From the NCBI GenBank assembly GCA_030601645.1, contig JAUWBQ010000085.1:1-7521 (forward strand): DNA of 7,521 nucleotides, read 5' to 3'. Below are positions 6,317 through 7,521 of the stretch, piece after piece (within the stretch, counting starts at the first letter, position 1; each line of letters opens with the position of its first letter). The DNA is from Candidatus Bathyarchaeota archaeon. Its GTDB lineage: Archaea > Thermoproteota > Bathyarchaeia > TCS64. The translations under genes were made by a program, and so were the position numbers. The notes under the pieces were generated by a model. It saw nothing but the letters and a program-made list of their open reading frames with translations, did not search any database and had not been told where the DNA came from.

Positions 6317-6531
6317 TGTCCAGAAAACAGATGGATGAAGATCCAAAAAAAAATTACGAGACCATCAGAGAACTCGAAGCCCAAAATATGCCTCCTGAGG
6401 TCATCGATAGCATTGTAAAGCTCAAGAACATGGCAGTATATTATTGTTCAAATAATCCCAATCCAGATGCCTGTTGGGACTTGAATTATATAACGCTCTT
6501 CAAAGTTCTGTCTTTGAGGAAATATAGATAA
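6316..6531 (+). CDS. Hypothetical protein, 71 aa, AT-rich
   Basis: An unrecognised small protein, probably soluble and mainly helical. The first 15 residues are highly charged (MSRKQMDEDPKKNYE), a likely helix follows to about residue 43, then a short segment with C44 and C53 (YYCSNNPNPDACWDLNY), and a basic end (LRKYR). There is no signal peptide or membrane span. The ATG shares its A with the stop codon of the 32-aa frame, and AAGGA lies 2 bases ahead, too close for a standard Shine-Dalgarno site; coupling to the upstream frame is likely. By hand count it is about 37% G+C, well below its neighbours, and holds a run of nine A (6345-6353). Shifting the frame by one base either way at that run soon meets a stop, so the 71-aa frame is the one kept open. 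A T-tract follows after 26 bases. A foreign or fast-evolving origin is possible. Confidence 0.55.
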   Translation: MSRKQMDEDPKKNYETIRELEAQNMPPEVIDSIVKLKNMAVYYCSNNPNPDACWDLNYITLFKVLSLRKYR

Positions 6532-6557
6532 AATCAACAGACCTCCAGTCTCGATGG

Positions 6558-6563
6558 TTTTTT
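6558..6563 (+). terminator. T-tract after the small-ORF pair
   Basis: Six consecutive T, 26 bases after the stop codon of the 71-aa frame and before the next promoter. Archaeal RNA polymerase terminates at T-rich stretches without a required hairpin, and none is seen here. This would close a nob1/small-ORF transcript. Support is position and composition only. Confidence 0.4.
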
Positions 6564-6621
6564 GAAGTAGGTCAGTTATTTGACATTGGTTATGGTGGTG
6601 CTAGGAATTTTATCTTTTACC

Positions 6622-6666
6622 TTATATTTTATTAATGTATTTTTCGGGGCAGGTTGGAGTGGTGAT
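6622..6666 (+). promoter_or_regulatory. TATA box and Shine-Dalgarno site of the dihydroorotase gene
   Basis: TTATATTTTA at 6622-6631 is the best TATA box in the window and predicts transcription from about 6650-6655. GGTGAT at 6661-6666 matches part of AGGAGGTGATC and sits 5 bases before TTG 6672, or 17 before ATG 6684. It therefore favours the TTG start and a leader of about 20 bases. This marks the dihydroorotase gene as an independent unit. Confidence 0.6.
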
Positions 6667-6671
6667 AGATT

Positions 6672-7521
6672 TTGACCGTCGACATGGTGATCAGATATGG
6701 GAGGATATACACTCCCCAAGGTTTCTATGATGGAGACATCGTCGTTGATGATGGTAAGATCCAGTCCCTAACAAAAAGTAGTCTATCAATCCAGGCGGAT
6801 ACGGTGCTGGATGCAAGGGGAAACCTGGTGCTGCCCGGGATGATCGACATGCATGTCCACTTCAGGGATCCAGGGTTCCCCGATAGGGAGGACTTCCAGT
6901 CGGGTACCAGCGCCGCGGCCGCCGGGGGGGTGACCACCGTGGCTGATATGCCGAACACCGTTCCCTCGGTGACCTCCATAGAGGCGTTGAGGGAGAAGGT
7001 TGAGATCGCCGATAGGAAGGCTTTGATCGATTTCGCTCTGATCGCTGGCGCAGGAGAGCTGAGCGCTGATATGCTGGTTAGCCTGGCTAAGGGCGGCGTG
7101 GTCGGTTACAAGACCTTCATGATCGCCAGATTCAAGGAGCTGGCCGCCTCCGACGGTCAGATGCTCGACAACTTCGAGACCATCGCCGAGACGGGGCTCC
7201 CCTGCATGATCCACGCAGAGAACGAGGACATAGTCTCAAGGGGGATAGAGAAGGCGAAGGCGTTGGGCAGAGTTGACCCCATCGCCCACTCTGAGTTCAG
7301 GCCCCCCATAGCCGAGGTCGAGGCCATCGCGAGGACCATCATGCTCGCAGGGGAGACGGATGTCCACCTCCACATCTGCCACATGTCCACGAAGGGAGCA
7401 GCGAAGGTCTTGGGCTGGGCAAAGAAGAGGAGGAGAAAGGTCACTGGGGAGACCTCGGCCAACTACCTCCTCCTTAACTCTGAGGTTATGAAGAAGGTTG
7501 GGCCGTATGCTAAGATCGATC
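6672..7521 (+). CDS. pyrC: Dihydroorotase-type cyclic amidohydrolase, 3'-truncated
   Basis: The first 283 residues of an amidohydrolase of the dihydroorotase/allantoinase/hydantoinase group; the frame is open to the window end and full proteins have about 420-450 residues. Metal-site residues are H61 and H63 (HVHFRDPG), K147 (YKTFM, likely carboxylated lysine), H181 (MIHAENED) and H234/H237 (LHICHMST). R65 beside the histidines and N95 in MPNT match the pair that binds the substrate carboxylate in dihydroorotases, whereas allantoinases usually have N in place of that Arg; I therefore favour dihydroorotase, third step of pyrimidine synthesis. The alanine-rich SAAAAGGVTTVADMPNT block is typical of the group. 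Start TTG 6672 is set by GGTGAT 5 bases upstream and by an in-frame TAG at 6666; ATG 6684 is the alternative. No other pyr gene is visible. Confidence 0.88.
   Translation, partial: MTVDMVIRYGRIYTPQGFYDGDIVVDDGKIQSLTKSSLSIQADTVLDARGNLVLPGMIDMHVHFRDPGFPDREDFQSGTSAAAAGGVTTVADMPNTVPSVTSIEALREKVEIADRKALIDFALIAGAGELSADMLVSLAKGGVVGYKTFMIARFKELAASDGQMLDNFETIAETGLPCMIHAENEDIVSRGIEKAKALGRVDPIAHSEFRPPIAEVEAIARTIMLAGETDVHLHICHMSTKGAAKVLGWAKKRRRKVTGETSANYLLLNSEVMKKVGPYAKID

Overview
The window is a stretch of archaeal chromosome. The evidence is the gene content: an archaeal CPSF-type ribonuclease (aCPSF1/FttA), an archaeal-type SepF, an MCT-1/Tma20-like PUA protein and an archaeal Nob1, together with TATA-like elements 20-35 bases before several starts. 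SepF implies FtsZ-based division and argues against the FtsZ-less Crenarchaeota. I cannot place it more finely. Most genes are moderately GC-rich and use many AGG/AGA arginine codons. A patch around 6280-6650 is clearly more AT-rich.

Layout. From 1 to 1646 (+) is aCPSF1, missing its N-terminus at the window edge. It meets sepF (1662-1967, -) tail to tail with 15 bases between stop codons. sepF diverges from an apparently leaderless PUA-domain gene (2066-2554, +). On the minus strand at 2585-2761 there is an unlisted 58-codon gene for a single-span membrane protein. It diverges, from a symmetric TATA-like element, from a class III CoA-transferase (2855-3994, +). There follow pcm (L-isoaspartyl methyltransferase, 4043-4726), an NAD kinase starting at TTG (4770-5606), and nob1 (5653-6192). 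Two small ORFs joined by a TAATG overlap come next: a 32-aa CxxC peptide (6218-6316) and a 71-aa AT-rich protein (6316-6531). After a T-tract and a clear promoter, a dihydroorotase-type amidohydrolase starts at TTG (6672) and runs off the right edge.

How the genes fit together. Most are housekeeping genes: RNA 3'-end formation and transcription termination (aCPSF1), 16S rRNA maturation (Nob1), ribosome-associated RNA binding (MCT-1-like), division (SepF), protein repair (Pcm), NADP supply (NAD kinase) and probably pyrimidine synthesis (dihydroorotase). I see no mobile element, CRISPR array, tRNA or rRNA, and no convincing new multi-gene system. The least explained parts are the three small genes: the 58-aa membrane protein and the coupled 32-aa/71-aa pair behind nob1.

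No gene-free stretch exceeds 300 bases once the small genes are counted. The longest, 6532-6671, holds a T-tract, a TATA box and a Shine-Dalgarno site.
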